Positions 8,770 to 16,000 of a stretch of 64,000 bases of DNA are shown here, in pieces. The position numbers were made by a program, and so were the translations under genes. Numbering within the stretch: the stretch's first letter is position 1; the number at the start of each line of letters is the position of its first letter. This stretch comes from SIG565 sp045651765. Lineage in GTDB: Bacteria > Bacillota > Clostridia > Oscillospirales > Acutalibacteraceae. The stretch lies in contig JAZRSY010000008.1 of assembly GCA_045651765.1 (NCBI GenBank), forward strand, positions 198,051-262,050. Direction: 5' to 3'. The notes under the pieces were generated by a model, which worked only from the letters and a program-made list of their open reading frames with translations, had not been told where the DNA came from and ran no database searches.

Positions 8770-8798
8770 TTTACAACTTTAGTTCGATGAAGTATAAT
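8770..8798 (+). promoter_or_regulatory. Promoter of the amino-acid ABC transporter operon
   Basis: TTTACA (8770-8775), 17-base spacer, TATAAT (8793-8798). The leader that follows contains a small GGAAC...GTTCC inverted repeat (8815-8829) and then AAAGGAG before the ATG. Confidence 0.85.
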
Positions 8799-8853
8799 AG
8801 GAACATACCAATCAAGGAACACACCGTTCCAAAACAAAAAGGAGAAATTAAAA

Positions 8854-9633
8854 ATGAAAAAACTATTAGCACTTATTTTAGCAGTATTAACACTTGTGGC
8901 TTGCTTCGCAGGCTGCGCACCCAAAGAAGCAACCGACTTAGATTACATTAAAGACAAGGGCACACTTGTTGTAGGTATTACCGACTTCGCACCAATGGAT
9001 TACAAAAACGAACAAGGCGAATGGATTGGCTTCGATGCTGACATGGCAAAATTATTTGCTGAAAAGTTAGGCGTTAAGGTTGAGTTCACCGAAATCGAGT
9101 GGGGCAACAAAGCATTAGAACTTTCGGGCAAATCAATCGACGTTGTTTGGAACGGCATGACCCTTACAAACGAAGTTAAAGAATCTATGGATTGCTCAGT
9201 TGCATATTGCAACAATGCTCAAATGGTAATTGTTCCTGCTGACAAGGCTGACCAATACACAACCGCTGAATCCTGCAAAGGTCTTAAGTTCGCAGTTGAG
9301 GGCGGTTCCGCCGGTAAAGATATGGCCGTAGCCAACGGTTACACCTACACCGAGGTTGCCGACCAAGCAACAGCCCTTATGGAAGTTGCAGCCGGAACAA
9401 GCGATGCCGCTATTATCGACTCCCTTATGGCAGGCGCCATGATTGGCGAAGGCACAGGTTATGCACAACTTAAAGGTGCCGTTAAACTCAACAGCGAAGA
9501 ATACGGCGTAGGCTTCCGTAAAGGTTCTAACTTGGTTGCCGAGTTTAACAACTTCTTAAGCGAATGCAAAACAAACGGTAAATTAGACGAGGTTGCTAAA
9601 ACCTACGGTGTTCAAGAAGCACTTATAAAATAA
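8854..9633 (+). CDS. Amino-acid ABC transporter substrate-binding lipoprotein (SBP family 3)
   Basis: This 259-residue extracellular receptor for a polar or basic amino acid has an N-terminal lipoprotein signal ending in FAGC (Cys about residue 21). The mature part has the family-3 pattern: DYIKDKGTLVVGITDFAPM, then WIGFDADMAKLFAEKLGV and FTEIEWGNK. The ligand cannot be fixed from sequence; cystine or arginine/glutamine-type receptors are closest in style. It is first in an operon with permease and ATPase, and a hairpin after it probably lowers expression of the downstream genes relative to the receptor. Confidence 0.93.
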   Translation: MKKLLALILAVLTLVACFAGCAPKEATDLDYIKDKGTLVVGITDFAPMDYKNEQGEWIGFDADMAKLFAEKLGVKVEFTEIEWGNKALELSGKSIDVVWNGMTLTNEVKESMDCSVAYCNNAQMVIVPADKADQYTTAESCKGLKFAVEGGSAGKDMAVANGYTYTEVADQATALMEVAAGTSDAAIIDSLMAGAMIGEGTGYAQLKGAVKLNSEEYGVGFRKGSNLVAEFNNFLSECKTNGKLDEVAKTYGVQEALIK

Positions 9634-9652
9634 TTAATTTTTAAGTTAACCT

Positions 9653-9684
9653 AAACAGAGAGTGCCTTTGGGTGCCCTCTGTTT
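9653..9684 (+). terminator. Intercistronic hairpin between receptor and permease
   Basis: AAACAGAG (9653-9660) pairs with CTCTGTTT (9677-9684). The inner stem is interrupted by one mismatch and two wobbles, and the T run is weak. It may act as a partial terminator or mRNA stabiliser giving excess receptor. Confidence 0.55.
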
Positions 9685-9705
9685 CGGTGTTTTGAGGAAC
9701 CATTT

Positions 9706-10398
9706 ATGTTACAAAATTTTACAGCACAATTCCCAACGGTGTTTACTGCTTTAAACAGCGGCTTTGTTCAAACACTTAAACTTTTTGTGGTAACCCTTTT
9801 GGGCGCCTTGCCGTTGGGGCTTATAATATCGTTCGGAACAATGTCTAAATTCAAACCCTTAAGCAACACAATTAAGACTATTGTTTGGGTTTTCCGCGGC
9901 TCACCGCTTATGATTCAACTTTTAATAGTTTATTATTTTCCGGGTCTTGTTTTTGGCAATAATGTTTGGGGCGGTGGCGAAGCCGGTCGTTTTGCGGCCG
10001 CTGCGGTGGCCTTTATTTTAAACTACGCCTGCTATTTTTCCGAAATTTATCGTGGCGGAATTCAGGGCGTGCCAACAGGCCAGCAAGAAGCAGGTCAGGT
10101 TTTAGGTCTTTCCAAAAACCAAATTTTTATGAAAATTACGCTCTTGCAAATGATAAAGCGCATTGTTCCCCCAATGTCTAACGAAATTATAACATTGGTT
10201 AAAGACACCTCCCTTGCCCGAATTATAGCACTGCAAGAGGTTATTTGGGCAGGTCAGGCCTTTTTAAAGGGCTCACACGGCATTGCCGGCGAAATTTGGC
10301 CAATGTTCTTTACCGGGGTTTATTACTTAATTTTCAACGGCGTGTTAACAATATTGTTCGACAAACTCGAGAAAAAACTCTCGTACTTTAAGGTGTAA
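9706..10398 (+). CDS. Amino-acid ABC transporter permease (HisM/GlnP type)
   Basis: This 230-residue inner-membrane permease has about five membrane helices. FRGSPLMIQLLIVYY is typical of polar amino-acid permeases. The EAA-type cytoplasmic loop starting at QQEAGQVLGLSKNQIF contacts the ATPase. The ATG follows GAGG. It forms an importer with the adjacent substrate receptor and ATP-binding protein. Confidence 0.93.
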   Translation: MLQNFTAQFPTVFTALNSGFVQTLKLFVVTLLGALPLGLIISFGTMSKFKPLSNTIKTIVWVFRGSPLMIQLLIVYYFPGLVFGNNVWGGGEAGRFAAAAVAFILNYACYFSEIYRGGIQGVPTGQQEAGQVLGLSKNQIFMKITLLQMIKRIVPPMSNEIITLVKDTSLARIIALQEVIWAGQAFLKGSHGIAGEIWPMFFTGVYYLIFNGVLTILFDKLEKKLSYFKV

Positions 10399-10410
10399 GG
10401 GGGAAAAACT

Positions 10411-11169
10411 ATGGCATTACTAGAGGTTAAAGATATTTATAAAAACTTTGGTAAAACAAAGGTTTTAAACGGCATAAGTTTTTCACTCGAAAAAGGCGAG
10501 GTTTTGGCCATAATAGGCTCATCGGGCAGCGGCAAAACCACACTGTTGCGTTGCCTTAACTTTTTAGAAACCGCCAACAAAGGCTCTATTAGCGTGGGTG
10601 GCAAAGAACTGTTTAATGCAAGCAATACCGAAACATTGTCGGACGAAAAAATAAGAGAAAACAGGTTGCATTTTGGCCTTGTTTTTCAACAGTTTAACCT
10701 GTTCCCGCAATATACCGTGTTAAAAAACATAACCTTAGCACCCAATCTGCTTAAGAAAGACACCCCCGAAAACATAGAAAACAAGGCGTTGGACCTTATA
10801 AACCGAGTGGGCCTTAACGAGAAAAAAGATTTCTACCCTTGTCAACTTTCGGGCGGTCAGCAACAGCGTGTTGCAATAGCAAGGGCGTTGGCCCTTAACC
10901 CCCGTGTTCTGTGTTTTGACGAACCAACATCGGCCCTGGACCCCGAGCTTACCGGCGAGGTTTTAAAGGTTATAAAAAGCCTAAAAGGCAGTGACAGCAC
11001 CATGGTGGTTGTAACACACGAAATGGATTTTGCTCGTAATGTGGCCGACAAGGTAATTTTTATGGCCGATGGCATAATTGAAGAAATGGGCACACCCGCC
11101 CAGGTTTTCGACAACCCTAAAAGTGAAAAAACAAAAGCATTTTTACAAAAAAGTAATAACGATTTTTAG
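10411..11169 (+). CDS. Amino-acid ABC transporter ATP-binding protein (GlnQ/HisP type)
   Basis: This 252-residue ATPase has Walker A GSSGSGKTTLL (about residue 33), the Q-loop in VFQQFNLFPQ, the signature LSGGQQQRVAIARAL, Walker B VLCFDEPTSALDPE and the H-loop VTHEMDFA. All catalytic parts are intact. AGGGGG precedes the ATG. It powers the importer formed with the two upstream genes. Confidence 0.95.
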   Translation: MALLEVKDIYKNFGKTKVLNGISFSLEKGEVLAIIGSSGSGKTTLLRCLNFLETANKGSISVGGKELFNASNTETLSDEKIRENRLHFGLVFQQFNLFPQYTVLKNITLAPNLLKKDTPENIENKALDLINRVGLNEKKDFYPCQLSGGQQQRVAIARALALNPRVLCFDEPTSALDPELTGEVLKVIKSLKGSDSTMVVVTHEMDFARNVADKVIFMADGIIEEMGTPAQVFDNPKSEKTKAFLQKSNNDF

Positions 11170-11178
11170 AGGTGTGTT

Positions 11179-11451
11179 ATGGCTAAAAGAACTAACGAAG
11201 AACATTTGAACCAGCTTTATAAGCTGTTTGTTAGTATTAATAATGCAGAAGATTGCAAAAATTTGTTAGAAGACCTTTGCACCTATAAAGAGGTGGAGCA
11301 AATGGCCGAGCGAATTTGCGCAGCCAAGCTTTTAATGCAGGGCAAAACCTATACTGAAGTCATTGCCCAAACCGATATTTCCTCGGCAACGCTCAGCCGA
11401 ATATCGCGCTGTGTGCAATACGGCAAAGGGTATTCAAAATTACTTAAATAA
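11179..11451 (+). CDS. YerC/YecD-family TrpR-related regulator
   Basis: This 90-residue protein of the TrpR-like superfamily has the conserved core EVEQMAERICAAKLLMQGKTY, then an HTH with TDISSATLSRISRCVQYG. Such proteins are small DNA-binding regulators of uncertain target. The gene lies nine bases after the ABC ATPase and probably belongs to the same transcript, so regulation of amino-acid uptake is a reasonable inference. It is the last gene with core-style codon use before the accessory region. Confidence 0.85.
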   Translation: MAKRTNEEHLNQLYKLFVSINNAEDCKNLLEDLCTYKEVEQMAERICAAKLLMQGKTYTEVIAQTDISSATLSRISRCVQYGKGYSKLLK

Positions 11452-11506
11452 ATTTAAAACCCAAGGTTTATGAGGCGTACAATTAAGGACAGTACAACAA
11501 GATGCG

Positions 11507-11542
11507 AAAACACCCATAGTTTTTAAAACTGTGGGTGTTTTT
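11507..11542 (+). terminator. Terminator closing the ABC transporter operon
   Basis: A 17-base arm starting AAAACACCCATAG and a complementary arm ending GGGTGTTTT with a one-base loop and T tail. There is one mismatch in the stem. Confidence 0.8.
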
Positions 11543-11619
11543 AATATGCTCTTTATTTGTTAGTCAAGTTATGCTATAATACAACTGACCGATAAATAAG
11601 AATTTGTGGGGTGAAAGAC

Positions 11620-12063
11620 ATGAAAAGCAGAATCAGATATATGGAAGAACAGGATAGACATCAGATTCTTGAAATGATGAGAATATTTTATGCGTCAGAA
11701 GCAGTATTTACAAGTGGCTCGGAAGATATATTCACCGCGGATATAGATAACTGCATAAATGAAAATCCTTATATTGAGGGGTATGTTTTTGAAAACGATA
11801 ATCGCATCCAAGGATACGCTATGTTAGCAAAAAGTTTCTCGACAGAATTTGGAAAAGCCTGTATTTGGATTGAAGATATATACATAAAAGATGAGTATCG
11901 CGGTTTGGGAATCGGAAGCCATTTCCTTAATTTCATTGAACATAAATATCCTAATTCATTATTTCGTTTAGAGGTTGAGGTTGAGAATGAGAGAGCTGTG
12001 AATGTTTACAAGAAGTGTGGATACGATGTTTTACCGTATATGGAAATGAAAAAACAGAATTAA
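11620..12063 (+). CDS. GNAT-family N-acetyltransferase
   Basis: This 147-residue acetyl-CoA-dependent acetyltransferase has the acetyl-CoA pyrophosphate loop in DEYRGLGIGSHFLN (about residue 91) and the C-terminal VYKKCGYDV motif, with an acidic N-terminal half. The substrate is unknown. I prefer ATG 11620 (GGGGTG seven bases upstream) to the GTG at 11611. A TATAAT at 11575 with a poor -35 may be its promoter. Codon use already differs from the upstream core genes, which suggests acquisition. Confidence 0.85.
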   Translation: MKSRIRYMEEQDRHQILEMMRIFYASEAVFTSGSEDIFTADIDNCINENPYIEGYVFENDNRIQGYAMLAKSFSTEFGKACIWIEDIYIKDEYRGLGIGSHFLNFIEHKYPNSLFRLEVEVENERAVNVYKKCGYDVLPYMEMKKQN

Positions 12064-12275
12064 ATAAATTCCAATTTGAAAGCTAATATTTCGTAAATTA
12101 TTATCGCCTATTGTTGGATGTTAATAAAAACATCTAAAAGTCTTGCAAATAAAGGGTTTTTCGCAAACAACTCATTTCAACTTGTTATGACTTATTATTT
12201 CGTTTTACCCTTGCCCAAAAGTATTATAAGGGCAAAATCAAGGGCAAGAATCATCTAAATTCTTATTTTTAAGTA
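12064..12275. other. Intergenic region holding the left att-like repeat
   Basis: About 210 bases without a gene. It starts with a 14-base stretch (12064-12077) that recurs at 35116-35129, and ends with the att-like repeat described separately. Nothing else is recognisable. Confidence 0.5.
12208..12248. repeat. Left island-edge repeat (att-like)
   Basis: The segment 12226-12247 matches 35014-35035 at 20 of 22 positions (core ATAAGGGCAAAA, then CAAGGG). It is framed by inverted arms: CCCTTG/CAAGGG and CTTGCCC/GGGCAAG. Paired inverted arms around a short core are what a tyrosine recombinase site looks like. Together with the right copy it brackets 22.8 kb of accessory DNA. Confidence 0.55.
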
Positions 12276-13238
12276 TTGGAAAACGAATTGTTGCAATGTG
12301 AATTTACAAATGAATTGAGGAATTATCGTGAAGATATCCAAATTATTTGCAATCACATTGCAGTCAAAAATCAGACTTATTTTTTTGCTATCGCATCTAC
12401 CTATAATTTATTGTTGGGTTTATATTTAAAAAACTTCCTTGTTTTATCTCTAACACTTACAGTATTCTATTTACTGTCAGTTTTACCATGTTTGTTTTTA
12501 GCAGTAGAGATAAAAACAAAAGCAATGAGAATAGCGGTTTATATTTCGCTGATACTCATTGCTTGTATGAATATTGCCTATGCAATTTACTGTCGTAGGG
12601 TGTTTCCGTTTTTAGCAATTATCTCTCTTGCTATTATCCTTATGTACTATACTACTTTTTCCAACAATACGAGTAAAGATAATCTGCTGACGAAAATTTA
12701 TGTTTTGATTGTATCAGCATTTATAATTGCTCTGCTTTTCTCCGCATATATTTTCGTCTATAAACAGGACGATATTTCACTTGCGAACGGTCAGGCAACC
12801 TTGTGGGATATATCAACAGAAGAACTTGCTGACGATATCTGTGCCGATTGTGATACTGATGAAGAAAAAGTAATAGCAATCTATGATTGGATAATACATA
12901 ATTTTGAATATGACTACGGTTGTACTCCCTTAGTACAGTATTTTGATGTGCATCAAACGATTGAAACCCGAAAAGGTATCTGTTACGATTTTGCGCATCT
13001 TTTTGCTGCACTATGCCGGAGTCAGAATATACCTTGTTATGTAGTTGATGGCATACCATACAATCCTGCAAAGGATTGTCACACTTGGAACCGAGTTTAC
13101 TTTGATGGCTCTTGGTGGAATATGGATGTTACTTTTGATACTGTTCAAGCTAAAAATCAAGGAGAACTTTACGGTTTTCGCAACATAGAAAATGTCTGCT
13201 CGCAAGATGAAGAATACTTAATAACGAAAATATATTAA
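12276..13238 (+). CDS. Membrane protein with C-terminal transglutaminase-like domain
   Basis: This protein of about 320 residues has four to five hydrophobic segments (about residues 30-165) followed by a transglutaminase-like (papain-fold) domain. The triad is visible as Cys in RKGICYDFAHLFAALCR, His in CHTWNRVYF and Asp in WWNMDVTFD. Such domains act as peptidases or cross-linking enzymes outside the cell or at the membrane. The only in-frame start codons are TTGs (12276 onward) without a convincing ribosome site, and the frame is closed by a stop just upstream. The 5' end may have been lost; it lies 28 bases from the att-like repeat. Confidence 0.7.
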   Translation: MENELLQCEFTNELRNYREDIQIICNHIAVKNQTYFFAIASTYNLLLGLYLKNFLVLSLTLTVFYLLSVLPCLFLAVEIKTKAMRIAVYISLILIACMNIAYAIYCRRVFPFLAIISLAIILMYYTTFSNNTSKDNLLTKIYVLIVSAFIIALLFSAYIFVYKQDDISLANGQATLWDISTEELADDICADCDTDEEKVIAIYDWIIHNFEYDYGCTPLVQYFDVHQTIETRKGICYDFAHLFAALCRSQNIPCYVVDGIPYNPAKDCHTWNRVYFDGSWWNMDVTFDTVQAKNQGELYGFRNIENVCSQDEEYLITKIY

Positions 13239-13247
13239 GTGTATAGT

Positions 13248-13271
13248 AAAGCCGCCCGAGTGGGCGGCTTT
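13248..13271. terminator. Bidirectional terminator
   Basis: AAAGCCGCCC / GGGCGGCTTT with a GAGT loop between the convergent transglutaminase-like and XRE genes. A and T runs flank it on both sides. Confidence 0.85.
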
Positions 13272-13280
13272 TATTATAGT

Positions 13281-13592
13281 TTACTTCTTTATTAAACCTT
13301 TTATCAAATTAGCAATGTTATCTAACTGTTGGTCATCAAGTTTTTTCAAATCTTTGATAATTGCATCCAACTTGGTGGGATTCTTGGTTTCGAGATCAAA
13401 AAATTCGCCTACAGAAATACCCAAATAATCACATATATAGAAAATACCAGGTAAAGACGGCAACGATTTCCCAGATTCGATATTGTTAATATATCCTGCA
13501 TTTTGTCCGATTGCCAGACTCATTTCTCGTGCGGATACATTCTTCTTTTCACGCAGTTGTGCTAATCGCAAAGCAAAATCTTTTTCGTCCAT
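13281..13592 (-). CDS. XRE-family helix-turn-helix regulator
   Basis: This 103-residue cytoplasmic DNA-binding protein has an HTH covering about residues 8-62: LREKKNVSAREMSLAIGQ, then AGYINNIESGKSLPS. The C-terminal tail (KDLKKLDDQQLDNIANLIKGL) is typical of small phage or element repressors. AGGTGGTGAG precedes the ATG. It is divergent from the SLOG-remnant promoter, where three GCAATATT repeats could be its binding sites. Confidence 0.88.
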   Translation of the reverse strand: MDEKDFALRLAQLREKKNVSAREMSLAIGQNAGYINNIESGKSLPSLPGIFYICDYLGISVGEFFDLETKNPTKLDAIIKDLKKLDDQQLDNIANLIKGLIKK

Positions 13593-13632
13593 AATCTCAC
13601 CACCTTTTATTACATTTTAACCCATACAAGTG

Positions 13633-13693
13633 GCAATATTATTGGTTATAAGGCTGCAATATTGTTGCAATATTGGTTTATATATGATATAAT
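13633..13693 (+). promoter_or_regulatory. Promoter with three GCAATATT repeats
   Basis: TTGCAA (13665-13670), 17-base spacer, TATAAT (13688-13693). GCAATATT occurs at 13633, 13656 and 13667, and the third overlaps the -35 box. CAATATTG is itself palindromic. Candidate operator for the divergent XRE regulator. Confidence 0.7.
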
Positions 13694-13904
13694 ACAAAAA
13701 ATATCGGAAATAAACCTATAATCGTCCGCCAAATGACCGCTATACACACATTTTTATCGGCATACGCCTTGTGTTTTGGTATATCCATTCTATTTGCGGG
13801 GTAAGACTGTTGGTTCCGTTGGAACTTATTTGAAGAGATAGTCGAGTCATTGCAGGATAACCCATCGGACATAGGTTCAATGGGTATTTTTTAGGAGTGG
13901 TATA
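13694..13904 (+). promoter_or_regulatory. Long leader with hairpins before the SLOG-remnant gene
   Basis: About 200 bases lie between the -10 box and the ATG. They contain GTTCC-GTT-GGAAC (13813-13825) and a terminator-like ACCCAT/ATGGGT hairpin (13860-13885) followed by a T run directly before the ribosome site. No open frame looks real. It may be an attenuator or the relic of a lost gene. Confidence 0.45.
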
Positions 13905-14120
13905 ATGCTTGATATTTTTACGGTTACTTTTTTCGGTCACAGATATATAGACAATCCGTTAAAGGTGGAAGAGCTGCCTGAGGAACAGATCCGTAATCGA
14001 GAGATGGTAGATAGAGCGGATTTAGTTATTTGTTATATAGAGCATAAAGAGGGCGGTGCCTATAAAACTGTGCAGTATGCCTTGATGATGGGTAAGACAG
14101 TGATTAATCTAACAACTTAA
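13905..14120 (+). pseudogene. SLOG/DUF1273-like protein, internally deleted
   Basis: This 71-residue frame has a good ribosome site (TAGGAGTGG). Its N-terminus, MLDIFTVTFFGHRYIDN, resembles the start of SLOG (DUF1273/YpsA-like) nucleotide-binding proteins. From residue 27 (NREMVDRADLVICYIEH, then GKTVINL) it matches the C-terminal end of the same fold. The middle, roughly 80-100 residues in family members as I remember them, is missing with the frame kept. The product is unlikely to be functional. The repeated tripeptide QIR in relatives near both sides of the junction suggests deletion between short repeats. Confidence 0.6.
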
Positions 14121-14356
14121 ATCTTATAATTGCCCAATCAATATTAGTCGATAACCTTTTTATGTATTTAGTATTTTAGTAGGGCTAAAGTTATGTTATA
14201 ATATGTCCCATATGCCATCGCGACCCGTAATTTGTTTTTTATTTATGTATCCCAGCAACGCTCTAATATTATATTGTGTTATTATTAATAAAATTGAATA
14301 CACCAAAAAACAACCATTAAAAAGATAAAACTTTTTAACGGTTTGCAAACATATTT

Positions 14357-14392
14357 AAAAGCGCCGTAGATGATTTCTACGGCGCTTTTTTT
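14357..14392. terminator. Strong terminator left of the integrase
   Basis: AAAAGCGCCGTAGA and its complement flank a TGATTT loop, with seven T following. A-rich on the left, so it may work in both directions. Confidence 0.8.
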
Positions 14393-14409
14393 CGCAGAGT
14401 TCCACACTC
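14390..14409 (+). repeat. Left 20-bp inverted repeat flanking the integrase
   Basis: The 20 bases TTTCGCAGAGTTCCACACTC recur exactly, in inverted orientation, at 15816-15835. The core reads GCAGAGT-TCCAC-ACTC here and GCAGAGT-GTGGA-ACTCTGC there: same arms, inverted spacer. Confidence 0.8.
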
Positions 14410-14550
14410 CACGAGGTAGATTTTAGCATAAAATCCGCAAAAATGCAAGTGGTTTTGGCCTCTAAAAGCAAAAAGTTCAAGATTTTTCCATTTGATGAGG
14501 TTAAAAGGCAGTTTTTCAACGGATTTTGTGTATTTTGCAATCATATATCG

Positions 14551-14572
14551 CCGTCAGAACCTCCGTCAAAAA
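14551..14572 (+). repeat. Direct repeat upstream of the integrase (CCGTCA pair)
   Basis: CCGTCAGAACCT followed by CCGTCAAAAA. Nearly the same sequence, with one extra G and one change, lies at 15748-15770 just after the integrase stop. The doubled CCGTCA unit looks like an arm-type integrase binding site. Confidence 0.65.
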
Positions 14573-14620
14573 GGAAAGGATAAAGTTTTTCAAACTACAT
14601 AATTTCAAGGAGGTTTTATT

Positions 14621-15745
14621 ATGTCAAAGAAAGGTGAAAACATTTACAAAAGGAAAGATAAGCGTTGGGAGGCTCGATATATAAAAGGCTATGATCCCAA
14701 CGGTTCGGCGCGTTATGGCTATTGTTATGGAAAGACATATCGTGAAGCCAAGGATAAGGTAGAACGTGCAAAGGCAGCTTTGCTGATGAATGTGCCATCA
14801 CCGGAACACAACAGCCGTAAGAGATTTTCGCATTATTGTGATGAATGGCTACGGTTAAACAAGATAAGGGTAAAGGAATCTACCTATGTAAAATATAACA
14901 CCACTGTAGAAAAGCATATTAAACCCAAGCTTGGCGGCTGTTTTGTTCAGGCATTATCAACCCTGCTTATAGAGCAGTTCACACAAGAACTATTATATGA
15001 GGAAGAATTAGCTCCTAAAACCGTAAAAGACATTTTAATTGTTCTTCATTCAATATTAAAGTATTCTGCCCGTCAATATCAAGGGATGTTTCCTAGTGTT
15101 GACATTTATTATCCAAAAGATGTAAAAAAGGAAATGCGTGTGCTGACAAAAGGAGAACAAATTCGATTTGTTCAGTATTTACTCGATGATATGGACTATT
15201 GTAAATTCGGTACTTTATTGACCTTGCTTACCGGAATGAGAATTGGCGAAATCTGTGCGCTTCGATGGGAAAACATATCTCTAAAAGACGGAATCATTAA
15301 AATTAATTCTACAATGCAACGGTTAAGGGATTTTGATATAAACCGAACTACAAAAACAAAAATTATAATCAGCGATCCGAAAAGTGATACTTCGGCTCGG
15401 ATTATACCGTTAAGCGAGTTTGCTATTAATCTATGCAAAAAGTTTGTGCCATCATCACCGACAGCATTTGTTCTATCGGGTAGTTCATCTGAATTTATAG
15501 AGCCGAGAACACTACAGTATAAAATGGAAAGGTACACGAAAGATTGCGGTCTTGAAGATGTGCATTTCCATACTCTCCGACACACTTTTGCTACTCGGTG
15601 TGTTGAGGGTGGCTTTGAAATAAAATCATTAAGCGAAATTCTCGGACATTCAAGTCCACAGATTACGCTTGAAAGATATGTTCATTCATCGTTAGAACTC
15701 AAACGGGACAATATGAATAAGGTTGTTATGGTTGGATGTTTATAA
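14621..15745 (+). CDS. Tyrosine recombinase / phage-ICE integrase
   Basis: This 374-residue site-specific recombinase has an N-terminal arm-binding AP2-like domain (GENIYKRKDKRWEARYIKG, about residues 4-55), a SAM-like core-binding domain (FSHYCDEWLRLNKIRVKES...) and a catalytic domain with Arg in TGMRIGEICALRW, HTLRHTFAT and the C-terminal LGHSSPQITLERYVH carrying the nucleophilic Tyr. All catalytic residues seem present. AAGGAGG precedes the ATG. No excisionase or relaxase gene was recognised nearby. It resembles the integrases of Tn916/Tn1549-type elements. Confidence 0.95.
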   Translation: MSKKGENIYKRKDKRWEARYIKGYDPNGSARYGYCYGKTYREAKDKVERAKAALLMNVPSPEHNSRKRFSHYCDEWLRLNKIRVKESTYVKYNTTVEKHIKPKLGGCFVQALSTLLIEQFTQELLYEEELAPKTVKDILIVLHSILKYSARQYQGMFPSVDIYYPKDVKKEMRVLTKGEQIRFVQYLLDDMDYCKFGTLLTLLTGMRIGEICALRWENISLKDGIIKINSTMQRLRDFDINRTTKTKIIISDPKSDTSARIIPLSEFAINLCKKFVPSSPTAFVLSGSSSEFIEPRTLQYKMERYTKDCGLEDVHFHTLRHTFATRCVEGGFEIKSLSEILGHSSPQITLERYVHSSLELKRDNMNKVVMVGCL

Positions 15746-15747
15746 AG

Positions 15748-15770
15748 CCGTCAGGAACTTCCGTCAAAAA
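15748..15770 (+). repeat. Direct repeat downstream of the integrase (CCGTCA pair)
   Basis: CCGTCAGGAACTT followed by CCGTCAAAAA, the partner of the copy at 14551-14572. It starts three bases after the integrase stop codon. Confidence 0.65.
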
Positions 15771-15778
15771 ACTTCTTT

Positions 15779-15855
15779 AAGCCCTTATTTCAACTGCTTT
15801 TTTCATCAAAGTGCAGAGTGTGGAACTCTGCGAAAGCAGCTTGAAACAAGGGCTT
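15779..15855 (+). repeat. Nested palindrome 3' of the integrase
   Basis: Outer arms AAGCCCTT...TGCTTT and AAAGCA...AAGGGCTT pair over about 22 bases with one mismatch and one bulge. The loop contains the inner hairpin GCAGAGT-GTGGA-ACTCTGC (15813-15831), which is part of the right inverted repeat. It could extrude as a cruciform in DNA or fold as RNA. Confidence 0.65.
15816..15835 (-). repeat. Right 20-bp inverted repeat flanking the integrase
   Basis: Exact inverted copy of 14390-14409. The two copies bracket the integrase, its CCGTCA repeats and its upstream region (about 1.4 kb). Confidence 0.8.
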
Positions 15856-15910
15856 ATTCTATATGCAATACTGCTTTTAGCATTTACCGGCAGAACCAAA
15901 ACGTTAATTT

Positions 15911-15950
15911 TGCAAACTCTGTCGATTTTCGGCAAGTTTGCTTATTTTTT
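15911..15950 (+). terminator. Terminator-like hairpin before the TetR gene
   Basis: GCAAACT (15912-15918) pairs with AGTTTGC (15935-15941), with a smaller GTCG/CGGC pairing inside. TTATTTTTT follows. Probably ends integrase transcription. Confidence 0.5.
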
Positions 15951-16000
15951 CTACATTTTTGTAGTAAATGATTATGCTGCTATGAAAGGAGAAGAAAACC

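Larger units (their letters stand above)
14121..14620. other. 500-base region without a gene, left of the integrase
   Basis: Holds an imperfect hairpin (14312-14343), a strong terminator (14357-14392), the left 20-base inverted repeat (14390-14409) and a CCGTCAG-type repeat (14551-14572). An AT-rich TATAAT at 14197-14202 might be a -10 box. No convincing coding frame was seen. Confidence 0.5.

Noticed and set aside
12226..12247. tRNA gene as attachment site
   Set aside because: No tRNA cloverleaf or CCA-type end is seen near either repeat.
13678..13940. Two reverse-strand short frames upstream of the SLOG remnant
   Set aside because: They overlap a strong forward promoter and hairpins, have atypical composition and no ribosome site.
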